A DNA stretch of 64,000 nucleotides from an uncultured Bacteroidia bacterium (GTDB lineage Bacteria > Bacteroidota > Bacteroidia > Bacteroidales > ML635J-15): the NCBI GenBank assembly GCA_902791865.1, contig CADAXK010000003.1, positions 62,001 through 126,000 on the forward strand. Reading direction: 5' to 3'. A program made the translations under genes and the position numbers. The notes under the pieces are model-generated. The model was not told the DNA's origin, did not search any database, and worked only from the letters and a program-made list of their open reading frames with translations. Shown piece after piece: positions 17,964-27,900 of the stretch. Position 1 is the first letter of the stretch. Each line of letters begins with the position of its first letter.

Positions 17964-19061
17964 TCATTTTTTTGCACTTCTAATCATTCTGTTGTAATTC
18001 TTAAAGTTTCGTGCAGTCCTTTTCTCATAGTCCAATAGTTCTTCTTCATTCAAGCTATCAATAAAACAGGTTGGGTCTTCGGCAAAAGGATTGCTTGTCT
18101 TATAGTACGCCATAACGCGACAACCACCGCATGTGCTTGTGTATTTGCACTTTCCACATTTGCCTTCAAGATTTTTCCGGTCGGTAATTTTGCAGAAAAG
18201 TTCCGACTTGAACAAAATATTTTCAAGATTTTCATTAAGCACATTGCCAGCATACACCGAATCGGCAAACAAGGGACATGGAGAAACATAACCTTCGGGA
18301 TTTATCGCATAGTACGAACCAACCCAGCACCCAACCGATGGATTTGTAGCAAAACTATCTTCTTGCAATTTATTTCCAGTAATCAATTCATAATCATTTG
18401 GGTTCAAGAAATATGGAACATAACTTACATGTCCATTGTAGCAATCGGTAAGGTATGGATGAAAATAATGTCTAAGAGTTTCCTTGTTCAACATCAAGTT
18501 AGGCGCATTGCAATTTCGCACCACAAACGGAATCCTATTGAACGGCAGATGAAGTTTTTGCAATGTCTCAACGGTATTCTTGAAACTTTCCTTGTTGAAA
18601 TCGCCAATCGTAACACAAATATTCAACCGTACACCATGTTTTTGCAAACGGTTAACCACATCCATAATGAAGCCAGAGCCAACCTCGCGGGTTTCCTTGT
18701 TCTCCAAATCAAAGGAATTGATGCCAAGCGACACATAAAGATTATCGCCAAGAATAGATTTTAATTCCTGTATTTTGTTATCCGTCAATAAAATACCATT
18801 ACTGACGATGCTCACGGAGAAGCCCATTTCGCTAGCGGTTTTCAGCAGATCTATGTGGTCTTCCCTCAACAAGAATTCTCCGCCCGAAAAACTGATGTTC
18901 CTCGTCCCGATTGCCCATGCTGGTTCCAAAATGCGCTGTACAATCTTGTCGTATGGGATGTCGGCAAATTTCTTTTTGCATGACGAGCCAGTAGAGCAAT
19001 ATTTGCAATCAAGATTGCAATTTCGAGTAGTTTCGAGGTATAAAGTGTGAAATTTGCCCAT
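17964..19061 (-). CDS. radical SAM enzyme with C-terminal SPASM cluster
   Basis: A 365-residue protein. The radical SAM cluster CNLDCKYC sits at about residue 15, followed by the SAM-binding ISFSGGEFLLRED. The C-terminal third has a SPASM/twitch pattern: GCWVG..., SPCPLF, then CGKCKYTSTCGGCRVMAY and a final Cys, enough for two auxiliary Fe-S clusters. SPASM enzymes usually modify peptides or carry out dehydrogenation. Here it is the last gene of a fabZ-KAS-ENR operon, one base after the ENR stop, so an acyl or peptidyl substrate carried by that pathway is plausible. An ATG at 19070 would overlap the previous stop; 19061 is preferred. Confidence 0.82.
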   Translation of the reverse strand: MGKFHTLYLETTRNCNLDCKYCSTGSSCKKKFADIPYDKIVQRILEPAWAIGTRNISFSGGEFLLREDHIDLLKTASEMGFSVSIVSNGILLTDNKIQELKSILGDNLYVSLGINSFDLENKETREVGSGFIMDVVNRLQKHGVRLNICVTIGDFNKESFKNTVETLQKLHLPFNRIPFVVRNCNAPNLMLNKETLRHYFHPYLTDCYNGHVSYVPYFLNPNDYELITGNKLQEDSFATNPSVGCWVGSYYAINPEGYVSPCPLFADSVYAGNVLNENLENILFKSELFCKITDRKNLEGKCGKCKYTSTCGGCRVMAYYKTSNPFAEDPTCFIDSLNEEELLDYEKRTARNFKNYNRMIRSAKK

Positions 19062-19062
19062 A

Positions 19063-19788
19063 CTATACATCAAAAATTTGTCCTGTTACAAAATCTTCAG
19101 TACTAATTATGGACATCATTTTCTCCGCCACAGCTCTTGGACTGCTAGTCCGACAACCTTTATCTACAAGTCCCTGTATATAAGAACTATCGCCAAAAGC
19201 TCTAACAGCAGCCGTATCCATGATTCCTGCTCGGATAATGTTCACCGATATTTTTTTGCATGCAAGTTCATCAGCCATATAACGGCACAAAGTTTCAAGT
19301 CCAGCTTTGGCAACTCCATTTGCAGCATATTGCGGAAAAACAATGCTAGCTCCTTCGCTTGAAAAACCAAATAAGTGGGAATTCTCCTCCAAAATGCCAT
19401 TTTCAAGCAAAATCTGTGTCCAACTTGCAAACGATACGCACATTGAATTGAAAGTGTACAAGAACGAATCCGCATTCAAGATTCTGTCTCCCGAAAAAAT
19501 ATTTCCGATATTTCCATCGGCAATAGCGTGAACGAAGCAATTTACACGAACATCGCGCAACTCGTTGCAAACCTTTTCCATACATTCGGGAGCAGTTGCA
19601 TTTCCCTTTATCTCAACCACATTGATACCGTTCTTTTCAAGTTCCTGCACCTTATGTTTGTTTCCTTCCGCTTTTGCCCGCCGTCCTCGATGAACGACAA
19701 CCAAATTGTAGCCATTTTCGGCCAAAATGCTTGCACAAGCGGAACCAACACCTCCAAATCCACCTAATATCAATGCTGTTTTCTTCAT
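19063..19788 (-). CDS. SDR family reductase, FabI/FabL-like
   Basis: A 241-residue Rossmann protein. The nucleotide loop is GGFGGVG, and the active site reads YAANGVAKAG, that is Tyr-x6-Lys. That spacing is the hallmark of enoyl-ACP reductases (FabI/FabL) rather than the Tyr-x3-Lys of FabG. It would saturate an enoyl thioester with NAD(P)H. It lies two bases after the KAS stop and one base before the radical SAM start. A ketoreductase role is the main alternative. No other reductase is in the operon, so the 3-ketoacyl reduction would have to come from elsewhere. Confidence 0.78.
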   Translation of the reverse strand: MKKTALILGGFGGVGSACASILAENGYNLVVVHRGRRAKAEGNKHKVQELEKNGINVVEIKGNATAPECMEKVCNELRDVRVNCFVHAIADGNIGNIFSGDRILNADSFLYTFNSMCVSFASWTQILLENGILEENSHLFGFSSEGASIVFPQYAANGVAKAGLETLCRYMADELACKKISVNIIRAGIMDTAAVRAFGDSSYIQGLVDKGCRTSSPRAVAEKMMSIISTEDFVTGQIFDV

Positions 19789-19790
19789 CA

Positions 19791-21059
19791 CTATCTATAT
19801 TTTTTCAAAACCAAACAAGCATTTACATCACCGAAACCGAAACTTGCCTTTGCAGCATATTCAATTCTGGGATTTTCAATAGTTTGTTGCGGAATTTTTG
19901 CAGAATCGTAAATATTTGCAATCTCAGCATGAAGTGGCATACAATTTTTGGAAACATGTACAAATCCTTGATGCATTTGCAATACCGTAGCAATAGTTTC
20001 TATTGCTCCAGCTGCTCCAAGTGCATGACCGATAAGCGATTTAGTGGAATTTATGTATGGGAAATCCTTTTTCAGGTTAAGAGCACGGCACCAGTTCTCC
20101 ACTTCCAATGGATCGGCCATTGTACCAGTAAGATGTCCGTTTATATACGAAATTTCTGTTGGGCTTATTTCTGCCATTTTTACGGCATTTTGGATGCATT
20201 CGACCGCTTTTTGCGAGTTCGGCAATGTCATGCTGCCGCCATTGCGTTGTCCGCCTGAATTCACGCAAGCACCAACAATCTCGGCATAAATCTTTGCTCC
20301 GCGCGATTGCGCATGCTCCATATTTTCAACGACGAGGATTCCCGCACCTGCAGATGGCACAAAACCGCTTGCATTTTCGCTCAGAGGGCGGCTAGCCGAC
20401 TGCGGATTGTCGTTTCCATTACGACAAAGTAGGCGCATTGCATCGAATCCTGCCCACACATACGGTGAATCCGGGTCACAACCGCCAGTCACGACAACAT
20501 CCGCAACACCATTGGAAACCATGTCGTAAGCCCTTGCTATAGCCTCGGTACCAGACGCACAAGCCGATGACACATTTTCTGTCCTGCAGGAAGCAGACAA
20601 AAGGCTCGAAAGAAAGGCCGATGGTCCACTATGCATAGTATTGACAACGAACCAACTGCCCAACTTTTTGGTACGTCCTTCATCAATCAGCGCTTTCATC
20701 CGTGCAAAATAATCGTAACCAGCGCAGGTGCTTCCAACAACAACCGCCAACCTATCATCGCTAGCATTTGACAACATGTCAGGAACTACAAATCCTGCAT
20801 CCTGCCAAGCATCAATGGCAGCCGATAGTGCATACCTTATAGATTTGTCGCCATATTCTGGCAAAAATCTATCTATCAAATCATTATGCCGAATTTGTTG
20901 GGGAATACCAGCAACTCTGCATACAAAATTTTTCTCCTCAAGTTCCTGCAAATACGAAATTCCCGAATCGCCATTTCGCAATGATTTTGCGAAATCAGCA
21001 ATGCTTGACCCGATAGGGCTTACAACACCCATGCCCGTAATTGCCACCCGATTTTTCAT
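19791..21059 (-). CDS. beta-ketoacyl-ACP synthase (KAS I/II type)
   Basis: A 422-residue thiolase-fold condensing enzyme. The nucleophile is in NVSSACASGTEA (about residue 170); the first His is in NGHLTGTMADPLE, where the family usually has NAHGTST; the second is in KSLIGHALGAAGAIE. The Cys-His-His triad is therefore intact, but the altered first-His motif marks it as a divergent, pathway-specific member. The start at 21059 overlaps the FabZ-like stop (ATGA). It would extend an acyl-ACP; no acyltransferase or ACP is encoded next to it. Confidence 0.85.
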   Translation of the reverse strand: MKNRVAITGMGVVSPIGSSIADFAKSLRNGDSGISYLQELEEKNFVCRVAGIPQQIRHNDLIDRFLPEYGDKSIRYALSAAIDAWQDAGFVVPDMLSNASDDRLAVVVGSTCAGYDYFARMKALIDEGRTKKLGSWFVVNTMHSGPSAFLSSLLSASCRTENVSSACASGTEAIARAYDMVSNGVADVVVTGGCDPDSPYVWAGFDAMRLLCRNGNDNPQSASRPLSENASGFVPSAGAGILVVENMEHAQSRGAKIYAEIVGACVNSGGQRNGGSMTLPNSQKAVECIQNAVKMAEISPTEISYINGHLTGTMADPLEVENWCRALNLKKDFPYINSTKSLIGHALGAAGAIETIATVLQMHQGFVHVSKNCMPLHAEIANIYDSAKIPQQTIENPRIEYAAKASFGFGDVNACLVLKKYR

Positions 21060-21502
21060 TTTTCGACAAATTTTAGGTGGGCAATAGCACGAGCGCATTC
21101 CTCGCCTTTTGCATTTTGCAACAAAATATCCGACTTCAATACTCCTGCTCGGTAATATATCTTTTGCGCATCAACAGTAACCTTTTCGCCTTGTCCGACA
21201 GGCAAGTAAAACGATGCATGCACATTCGACAACGACGGAATCAACGCAACATTCTCGCGTTCGTATATTTTTTCAAGATATACAAGGTGCGCAACAAGTC
21301 CGATTTGTCCCATGCATTCCAGAAGCAAGACTCCTGGAGTGACCGCAAAATGCGGATAATGAGAAGCATAATACGGCGCATCCGCCCTAAATGTATAGTT
21401 CCCTACAATCTGATATTCATTGACAAAAGTAATTTCGTCAACGAACCGAAAATCATCGCCGTAGGGCAGTTTCGAGATTATCTTGCGCGAAAGTTCATTC
21501 AT
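21056..21502 (-). CDS. FabZ-like 3-hydroxyacyl-ACP dehydratase
   Basis: A 148-residue hot-dog protein. The catalytic His48 lies in HYPHFAVTPGV and Glu62 in LLLECMGQ, matching the H...PGV...E.MAQ pattern of FabZ. It would dehydrate 3-hydroxyacyl-ACP. The frame is open up to 21685, but the -7 element at 21524-21531 and the sequence character favour the ATG at 21502. It is the first gene of the four-gene operon running to 17964. Confidence 0.8.
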   Translation of the reverse strand: MNELSRKIISKLPYGDDFRFVDEITFVNEYQIVGNYTFRADAPYYASHYPHFAVTPGVLLLECMGQIGLVAHLVYLEKIYERENVALIPSLSNVHASFYLPVGQGEKVTVDAQKIYYRAGVLKSDILLQNAKGEECARAIAHLKFVEK

Positions 21503-21523
21503 AACAGTGCAATAACGGACTAA

Positions 21524-21531
21524 CAAAAATA
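21524..21531 (-). promoter_or_regulatory. -7 element for the acyl-chain operon
   Basis: TATTTTTG on the minus strand, 21 bases before the FabZ-like ATG. It is back to back with the -7 element at 21598. Confidence 0.5.
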
Positions 21532-21597
21532 CAACTTTTCCGACAATGCACATGCTACAAAATTCAACTTTTATTTTTCGCAATCCTGAAAAAACTA

Positions 21598-21605
21598 TAA
21601 TTTTG
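21598..21605 (+). promoter_or_regulatory. -7 element for the receiver gene
   Basis: TAATTTTG, 21 bases before the ATG at 21627; divergent from the operon promoter. Confidence 0.5.
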
Positions 21606-21626
21606 CGGTGTACAAACACTGACCTA

Positions 21627-21980
21627 ATGAAAAAAGGCACGATTTTAGTGGTCGATGATGAACCCATTAATTTCAAGTTGCTCAATGCAATATTGGAACG
21701 CGAAGGATATTCTGTCGATTATGCATCAAATGGACATAAGGCAATAGAAATGGCCACTATAAATAATTACAATTTGATAATCATGGACTTGAAGATGCCT
21801 GAAATAAATGGTGTAGAAACTTCAAGGCAAATAAAAAAGATAAAACCGGAAACAAATATTGTCGCATCTTCGGCCATAAACAATATGGAACGAAACGAAT
21901 ATTTGCTTTTCAACGACTTTATTTCAAAGCCTATAAATCGCAGTCAGCTTCTTGAAATTGTAGAAAAGTTTGCTCGCTAA
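21627..21980 (+). CDS. single-domain response regulator receiver
   Basis: A 117-residue protein that is only a REC domain: acidic pair Asp10/Asp11, phospho-acceptor Asp54 (IIMDLKMPEINGVE), Ser81/Ser82 in the Thr/Ser position and Lys101 (ISKPIN). There is no output domain, so it acts like CheY or Spo0F by protein contact or phosphotransfer. No histidine kinase is nearby. It is divergently transcribed from the acyl-chain operon, which may be chance. The ATG at 21627 fits the -7 element. Confidence 0.85.
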   Translation: MKKGTILVVDDEPINFKLLNAILEREGYSVDYASNGHKAIEMATINNYNLIIMDLKMPEINGVETSRQIKKIKPETNIVASSAINNMERNEYLLFNDFISKPINRSQLLEIVEKFAR

Positions 21981-22039
21981 AATGCAAAAAAATGGTTGTT
22001 TGCACCAGAGATTTAACAATGTACAATTATCAATTTTTC

Positions 22040-22066
22040 AACCTTTAGCTTTGCTCAGCTAAATTT
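22040..22066. repeat. single GAGCTAAAGGTT-type unit
   Basis: CAACCTTTAGCTTTGCTCAG reads on the minus strand as a member of the family at 7245. It is followed by repeated tttcaaa words up to the era promoter. Confidence 0.5.
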
Positions 22067-22108
22067 TCAAATTTTCAAATTTTTGAATCATCAAATCATT
22101 GAATTTCT

Positions 22109-22116
22109 TACCTTTG
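22109..22116 (+). promoter_or_regulatory. -7 element for era
   Basis: TACCTTTG, 16 bases before the ATG, so the leader would be about 10 nt. Confidence 0.55.
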
Positions 22117-22132
22117 TTCCAAAATTACAGCA

Positions 22133-23011
22133 ATGCATAGGTCAGGATTTGTAAACATAATTGGCAACCCGAATGTCGGAAAGTCAACGCTCATGAACGC
22201 CTTGGTAGGCGAAAGGATATCAATAATCACATCGAAGTCGCAGACTACGCGCCACCGCATTCTCGGCATAGTCAATGGAGAAGATTTCCAGATTGTTTAC
22301 AGCGATACGCCCGGAATCATAAAGCCCAACTACAAGCTGCAGGAAAAGATGATGGACTTTGTTTCGCTTTCTTTCGATGACGCCGATGTTTTTCTCTATG
22401 TTACCGATGTGGTTGAATCGGCTGAGAAGAACGCCGAATACATTGAGCGTCTTAGCAAAGTGAAAATTCCGGTGCTTTGCCTAATAAACAAGATCGACCT
22501 TGTTAGTAATGAAGAAGTTGAAAACCTACGTCTCTTCTGGGAAAACCGTTTGCCAAACGCCAAGATTTTTGAAATTTCGGCACTCAACGGCACAAACCTC
22601 GACACGGTATTCAATGAAATTGTTTCGCTTTTGCCCGAAGGTCCAGCATGGTTTCCAAAAGATCAGCTCACCGACAAGACCGAACGCTTCATTGTATCTG
22701 AAATCATCCGCGAAAAAATCCTGCTCAACTACCAGAAGGAGATACCATATTCGTGCGAAGTTGCCATTGAGGAATTCAAGGAAAGTCCCGACCTAATACG
22801 CATAAAATCTGTGATAATCGTTGAACGCCAGTCGCAAAAGGGCATTATCATTGGCAACAAGGGTGCTGCAATAAAAAAGGTCGGTACGCAGGCTCGTCTC
22901 GACATCGAAAAATTCTTCGGCAAGAAGGTTTTCCTCGAAACATTTGTCAAGGTCGAAAAGGATTGGCGCAACAACGACAGAAACCTAAGTAATTTTGGAT
23001 ACAACGTGTAG
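22133..23011 (+). CDS. era: GTPase Era
   Basis: A 292-residue GTPase for 30S ribosome assembly. G1 GNPNVGKST, switch I QTTRHR, G3 DTPG, G4 NKID and G5 SAL are all present in the first 165 residues. The last 90 residues are the KH domain (IIGNKGAAIKKVG) that binds the 3' end of 16S rRNA. Length and order match the family. It is a single-gene unit with its own promoter. Confidence 0.95.
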   Translation: MHRSGFVNIIGNPNVGKSTLMNALVGERISIITSKSQTTRHRILGIVNGEDFQIVYSDTPGIIKPNYKLQEKMMDFVSLSFDDADVFLYVTDVVESAEKNAEYIERLSKVKIPVLCLINKIDLVSNEEVENLRLFWENRLPNAKIFEISALNGTNLDTVFNEIVSLLPEGPAWFPKDQLTDKTERFIVSEIIREKILLNYQKEIPYSCEVAIEEFKESPDLIRIKSVIIVERQSQKGIIIGNKGAAIKKVGTQARLDIEKFFGKKVFLETFVKVEKDWRNNDRNLSNFGYNV

Positions 23012-23476
23012 GGGCTGACGCCCGTTTTTATGGCTAAAGCCGTTTATCGCTGCGCGGTTTCAAAGTTTCTATGGGCTTCGCCCGTTTCTGGTTTGCTTGC
23101 GCGAGCTAAAGGTTAACTTCGTTGAGGGCTTCGCCGTTCAATGCCTGCGGCGTTTAATGGCTACGCAGTTTCAAGTTTCTATGTTTCTGTGTTTCTGTGT
23201 TTCAAGGTTTCGATGCCTGATGTGTTTGAAGATTTGAGGATTTGAAGATTCAAAGATTCATGAATTCAATGATTTAATAAATCAACGATTTGTGCATGAA
23301 GAATCGCGTCATGTCGCGATTGTACAATATTCAAATATCAAATTGTAGTGGCGCAATGATTTGCGCCGTTTATGTGCAATGATTTGAGCCGATGGCAATG
23401 TATTGCATCGATGCGTTCAGTGTAAAAGTTCAACGAATCAACAATCGTCAATCGTAATTCGAAAATCGTAAATACC
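23012..23476. repeat. intergenic string of mini-hairpins and low-complexity words
   Basis: No gene. From about 23012 to 23170 there is a chain of short inverted words separated by GTTT or TTTC: ggctaaagcc, gggcttcgccc, gcttgcgcgagc, gcctgcggc, gctacgcag. One GAGCTAAAGGTTAACTTCG unit lies at 23103. From 23170 to 23476 the DNA consists of degenerate ttcaaagatt/gatttgaag words. This looks like decayed or expanding intergenic repeats. Confidence 0.55.
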
Positions 23477-24163
23477 TTAGATTCTTCCTTTGTCGTGATA
23501 ACTATAGTAATCCTTGCCGTTGCTACTGATTATCACATGGTCGACAAACCTTATGTTCATTAGCGAACATGCATCGGACATTGTGCGCGTCAGAAAATCG
23601 TCCTCCTTGCTTGGCGACATATTTCCCGATGGATGATTGTGGACAAGAGCTAATGCGACTGCATTCAAGCGCAAGGCTTCACCGATTACAATCCTAGCGT
23701 CGACCAAAGTTTTGTCGATTCCACCAACCCCGACATTTGCTACTTTAATAATCCTGTTTGAGTTGTTAAGATATATGGCGTATGCCAGTTCACGACTTTC
23801 ATCAATCACTTTTGGCGCAATAGTCGTAAAGATGTCTTGGCTGTTTTGAATTTGCTCTGACACAATATTCTCGCGGCGGCGACCAAGTTCCACTGCCGCT
23901 GCGATAGTTACCGCTTTTGCTTCACCTATAGCCTCATATTTCAGCAGGTCGCTGTATGACAGTTTGCAAAGATTGTCAATCTTGTTGTCACAGTCGGCAA
24001 GAATTTCGCGAGCAATGTCGAGCGCACTTTTCCGCTTGTTGCCCGAACTTATGAGGATTGCTAATAATTCAGCCTGAGTTAGCGACTTTGGTCCAAGGTT
24101 GATCAGTTTTTCTCGCGGACGCTCATCTTCTGCCCAGTTCTTTATACTCTTTCGATTGTTCAT
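23477..24163 (-). CDS. radC: RadC family JAB-domain protein
   Basis: A 228-residue protein. An N-terminal helix-hairpin-helix-like part (RPREKLINLGPKSLTQAELLAILI) precedes a JAB1/MPN domain with the zinc motif ALVHNHPSGNMSPSKEDD. RadC was once thought to be a repair protein; its biochemical role is unresolved, and relatives occur in mobile elements. Here it looks like the chromosomal housekeeping copy, of normal length, next to rpsT. Confidence 0.9.
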   Translation of the reverse strand: MNNRKSIKNWAEDERPREKLINLGPKSLTQAELLAILISSGNKRKSALDIAREILADCDNKIDNLCKLSYSDLLKYEAIGEAKAVTIAAAVELGRRRENIVSEQIQNSQDIFTTIAPKVIDESRELAYAIYLNNSNRIIKVANVGVGGIDKTLVDARIVIGEALRLNAVALALVHNHPSGNMSPSKEDDFLTRTMSDACSLMNIRFVDHVIISSNGKDYYSYHDKGRI

Positions 24164-24174
24164 GCTAGTACAAA

Positions 24175-24206
24175 CAAAAAAACTGCTCCACCCAAAAGCG
24201 AAACAG
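24175..24206 (-). terminator. terminator of rpsT
   Basis: Read leftwards, CTGTTTC pairs with GGAGCAG (with two G-U pairs), followed by a run of T. It separates rpsT from radC. Confidence 0.55.
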
Positions 24207-24231
24207 CAATTTTAAAATTCCGTCTAATCAA

Positions 24232-24486
24232 TTATGATAACTGATTAACGTGCTTTGCCAAAGAAGACTTAAGGTTTGCAGCCTTGTTAGCGTGGATGAC
24301 ATTGGTCTTTGCCAACTTGTCCAACATTTTTGCAACCTTTGGTAACATTGTTTCTGCTTCGGACTTAACCGACATAGCTCTCAATGCGCGAACTGCATTA
24401 CGGGTAGTACGAGCATAAAACTTGTTGTGTAATCTTCTTGCTTCAATCTGTCTAATCTTCTTTTTAGCTGACTGATGATGTGCCAT
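24232..24486 (-). CDS. rpsT: 30S ribosomal protein S20
   Basis: An 84-residue, very basic, all-helical protein ([22 protein letters not shown]...). Length and sequence fit S20, which binds the 5' domain of 16S rRNA. It has its own promoter and terminator. Confidence 0.95.
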   Translation of the reverse strand: MAHHQSAKKKIRQIEARRLHNKFYARTTRNAVRALRAMSVKSEAETMLPKVAKMLDKLAKTNVIHANKAANLKSSLAKHVNQLS

Positions 24487-24539
24487 ATCTTACTTTTTTA
24501 ATTTATTTTTACTTTAAATCTTCCAAAAATTTTGGACTG

Positions 24540-24547
24540 CAAAGATA
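24540..24547 (-). promoter_or_regulatory. -7 element for rpsT
   Basis: TATCTTTG on the minus strand, preceded by TTG-containing sequence at roughly -33; the leader would be about 47 nt. Confidence 0.5.
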
Positions 24548-24989
24548 CTACTTTTTTTGTCAATGCAATTTTTTAAATCAATATTTTTTCCATTTTTTGT
24601 GTTCTGATACAATATGCTGAATTATAGTGTTTTGCAAAACGCATTTGCTTGGACTTGTTATTCGCTATCCAATAATTGTTATGCAAAAATGCAAAATATG
24701 CTACATGCAATCATAAAAAACTAATCAAAAGTAAAACTGGATTTGCTTTAAAAAAATAAAAATCTAAAGCGATCAGGCAACCCGTTTTTCTGTTAATCGT
24801 TATGACTATTAGAAAATAAGCAAAAAAAACTTGCCTATTTCTTAAAAAAGTTTTAAATTGCGCTCGTTATATATAGTGGCATTTTTCAGATGTTGCGTTT
24901 GTAACATAAGGAAAACCAACTATTTATGCAGTTGTTTTTATGTAATAATTATGAAGATTATGAAGATTTTTTATAAAGAAATACGCACA
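24548..24989. other. AT-rich upstream region of the giant adhesin gene
   Basis: No other gene. A weak hairpin-like stretch at about 24767-24797 (aaagcgatcaggcaacccgtttttc) resembles the terminator at 32444-32480 on the other side of the adhesin gene. In-frame ATGs at 24951 and 24960 are possible alternative starts. No clear TAnnTTTG element was found. Confidence 0.4.
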
Positions 24990-27900
24990 ATGGAAAAAGT
25001 TATAACCTGCTTGACACTCGTTTTGTTGTCGCCATGGCTATTTTCTCAGTCGAAAATAGACTATCAGCGGTTGGAATTGCTTAGGGCAAAACCGCTTGAC
25101 GAAATGACTGCAGATGAACGTGAAGAATACGCATTTCTGAAAGCATCTGGAGTTGATGTGCAGTTTTATACTGAAAACCAGTTTAAGCAACTGCGAAGTG
25201 GTGGTGTTAGTGCTGACTTCTGCAACGAGGCACTTGCATTCTGTACCGACGAGGGTTCTTACTCGTTCCCTGCCGGAACAAGTAGTACTCAGGCAACCGA
25301 CTTCAGTAGTGGTGGTGAGAACATTGCCTGTTGTTATACAACACCTTCGCCAGCATGGTTCTATATGCGAATCGATAATCCTGGCGACTTGCTCATATAC
25401 ATGGAACATAGCAACGGCTACGACATAGATTTTGTTTGCTGGGGACCTTTCACAGCCGCTAGTGCCGAGGAACTTGTGAGAACAAGATGTACAGGTGGAC
25501 TTAATACAAGCACAAGCAACGGAAGCCATCGTCCAAGCAACGGAAACCACTCGGGCGACATGGGTGGTTATCCTGATGGAAATATCATCGACTGTAGCTA
25601 TACCACAGAAGATACAGAATGGTGCTACATACCTAATGCTCAGTCGGGTCAGTGGTACATTTTCTTGATTACAAACTATTCAAAGCAGGCTGGAACAATT
25701 CTTTTTAACTCGCAGCACCAAAGCTGGCTAAATGGTCAGGCAACTACCGACTGCAATATTATAGCAAATGTAACTTCCAATTCTCCCGTATGTGAAGGTG
25801 CAACTATAACGCTTTCGTGCTCGAATGTAAATAATGCAACATCTTATAGTTGGTACTTCAACGGTTCAAACCAAACTGCTACCGGAACTCAAATCGGAAC
25901 AGGAACTGCTGTATCAAGGCCAAATGCAACTACTGCCATGACGGGCTGGTACGAACTGCAAATTTCGACAGCAAGCAGAACCAATTCGTTTTACACATAC
26001 GTGATTGTAACGCCAAAGCCAAGCATTACATCGCTAAGCGCAACACCATCTGAAATTTGTTCTGGTGACCAAATACAACTTTCGGTATCGGCAACCAACG
26101 CAACAGCTTATGCTTGGTCTACTGGAGCGAACACTCAAAATGCAACGGACAACCCAACATCTTCAACAAGATACTATGTGACGGTATCGAACACGACAAC
26201 AGTAAATAATCCACAGACAAATTCTTCAGTAACAAACACTTGCTCTGATATTTCTAGCGCAAGCATAACGGCTCATCCTAGTCCAACAGTGGCAATTCAG
26301 CCTGGATATGTAAGGCTTTGCGGTGGTACCAATGTTACTCTGTCAACTGTAGTTTCAAATTGCGACAACTGTTCTTATTCATGGTCAAGTGGAGAACATG
26401 CTCCTGAAATAAGTGTGGCTCCGTCTGCAACAACAACATACCAAGTAACAGTTAGCACTCCTCTGGGTTGTACAGGCGAAACGGATGTTGTAGTGGAGGT
26501 AATTGATGTAAACTCGATGAACGAGTGTAACGTGGTATATGTTGATGTAAATGGTGATGGCAGTGGAATGACGCCTTCCGACCCTACAAATATTATTTCT
26601 GCACTTAGAATGTCGGAATGTTCAGGCGCAATAATAAGAATGGCGGAAGGCACATACGAAATCGACTATCCGCTAGATCTTGTAAGTAATGTGACGATTG
26701 AAGGTGGTTATTTCGACAACTTCAACAAGAAGACATCAAGAGCAGGAGCGACGACTATTCGTCGTACAAACACATACGCGCTCGGTAGTGCCAATTCTCC
26801 GGCAGTTGTTGCTGTGAAGGGTGATGCTGTAAGTGGATTCCGTCTGCAGGACTTGACCATTGAAACCCAAGATGCGCGAAACGATTTGCCGGGCGGTAGT
26901 CAAGTTTCGTATCTCTACAGTTGCAGTGGATGGAACTTCGAGACGGCAACAAGGGCATATTCCAATATTCCGCACAACACATCAAACGTAATAGGTTCGT
27001 TTGGCGATGACGCATCATTGCCAATAACTCTTCCATTCGACTTCACTTTGTGCGGAACAACCTATTTCAGTGGCACTACATTGTATGTTTGCTCCAATGG
27101 ATTTATAACCTTTGGTGATGCACCATCTGGAACACTTTCTGCTCCTAGCACAAGTTCTGTGTTAGCTTTGCTTCATGACCTTTATCCACCATATAGCGGA
27201 AATATATATTCAAATTATAGTGGTGGAGTACTTACAATAGAATGGTTCAACATAGTTCCATATTCAACAAGCTGTCGTACATCGACATATTCAGAAAGTT
27301 TCCAAATAAAACTCTACGAAAACACAAATGTGATTGAAATCTGCTACGGAAATATTAATCCGTGTACCGAAACCACATTGACGCCTCGTGTCGGTGTTCG
27401 CGACGGACAGACAGGTTCATCAAAATATATCAATGTTTCATCTGACTGGTCAAATCCAACACAGGTGGCATCGGCAGTAGGTTGTACATTCAACGAGACA
27501 TGCAAGCCTGCCAATGGTCTTGTGTATAGGTTTTCTCCTGCCGACTTGGTTCCAACTGACGAACAAGTAGTAACCGCAACCAACTATGGAATATCGAACT
27601 ATGCGGTACACTTGAAAAATTGTAATGACTACGAAATAGTAAGATGCCAGTTGAAGCCAGGAACAGGTGGAACAGGCAAGCAGGGAATTCAAGGTGCGGC
27701 TGGTGCAGCAGGAAACGGCATGACTCCAGGCGGTACAGGAGATCAGCGGGGTGGTAGTGGTGCACAAGCTGGAGGCTCTACAGGTGGCAACGCTTCAAAT
27801 TACAATAGTACTAATGGCAAGGGCGGTAGCAAAGGTTCAACGGGAACCAACTATACCACAAGTGACGTAGGAAGCTGCGAAAGTGAAGATGGTGGAACTG

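Noticed and set aside
23477..24163. radC as sign of a mobile element
   Set aside because: RadC-like genes are frequent in integrative elements, but this one is of normal length next to rpsT and era with no integrase or direct repeats.
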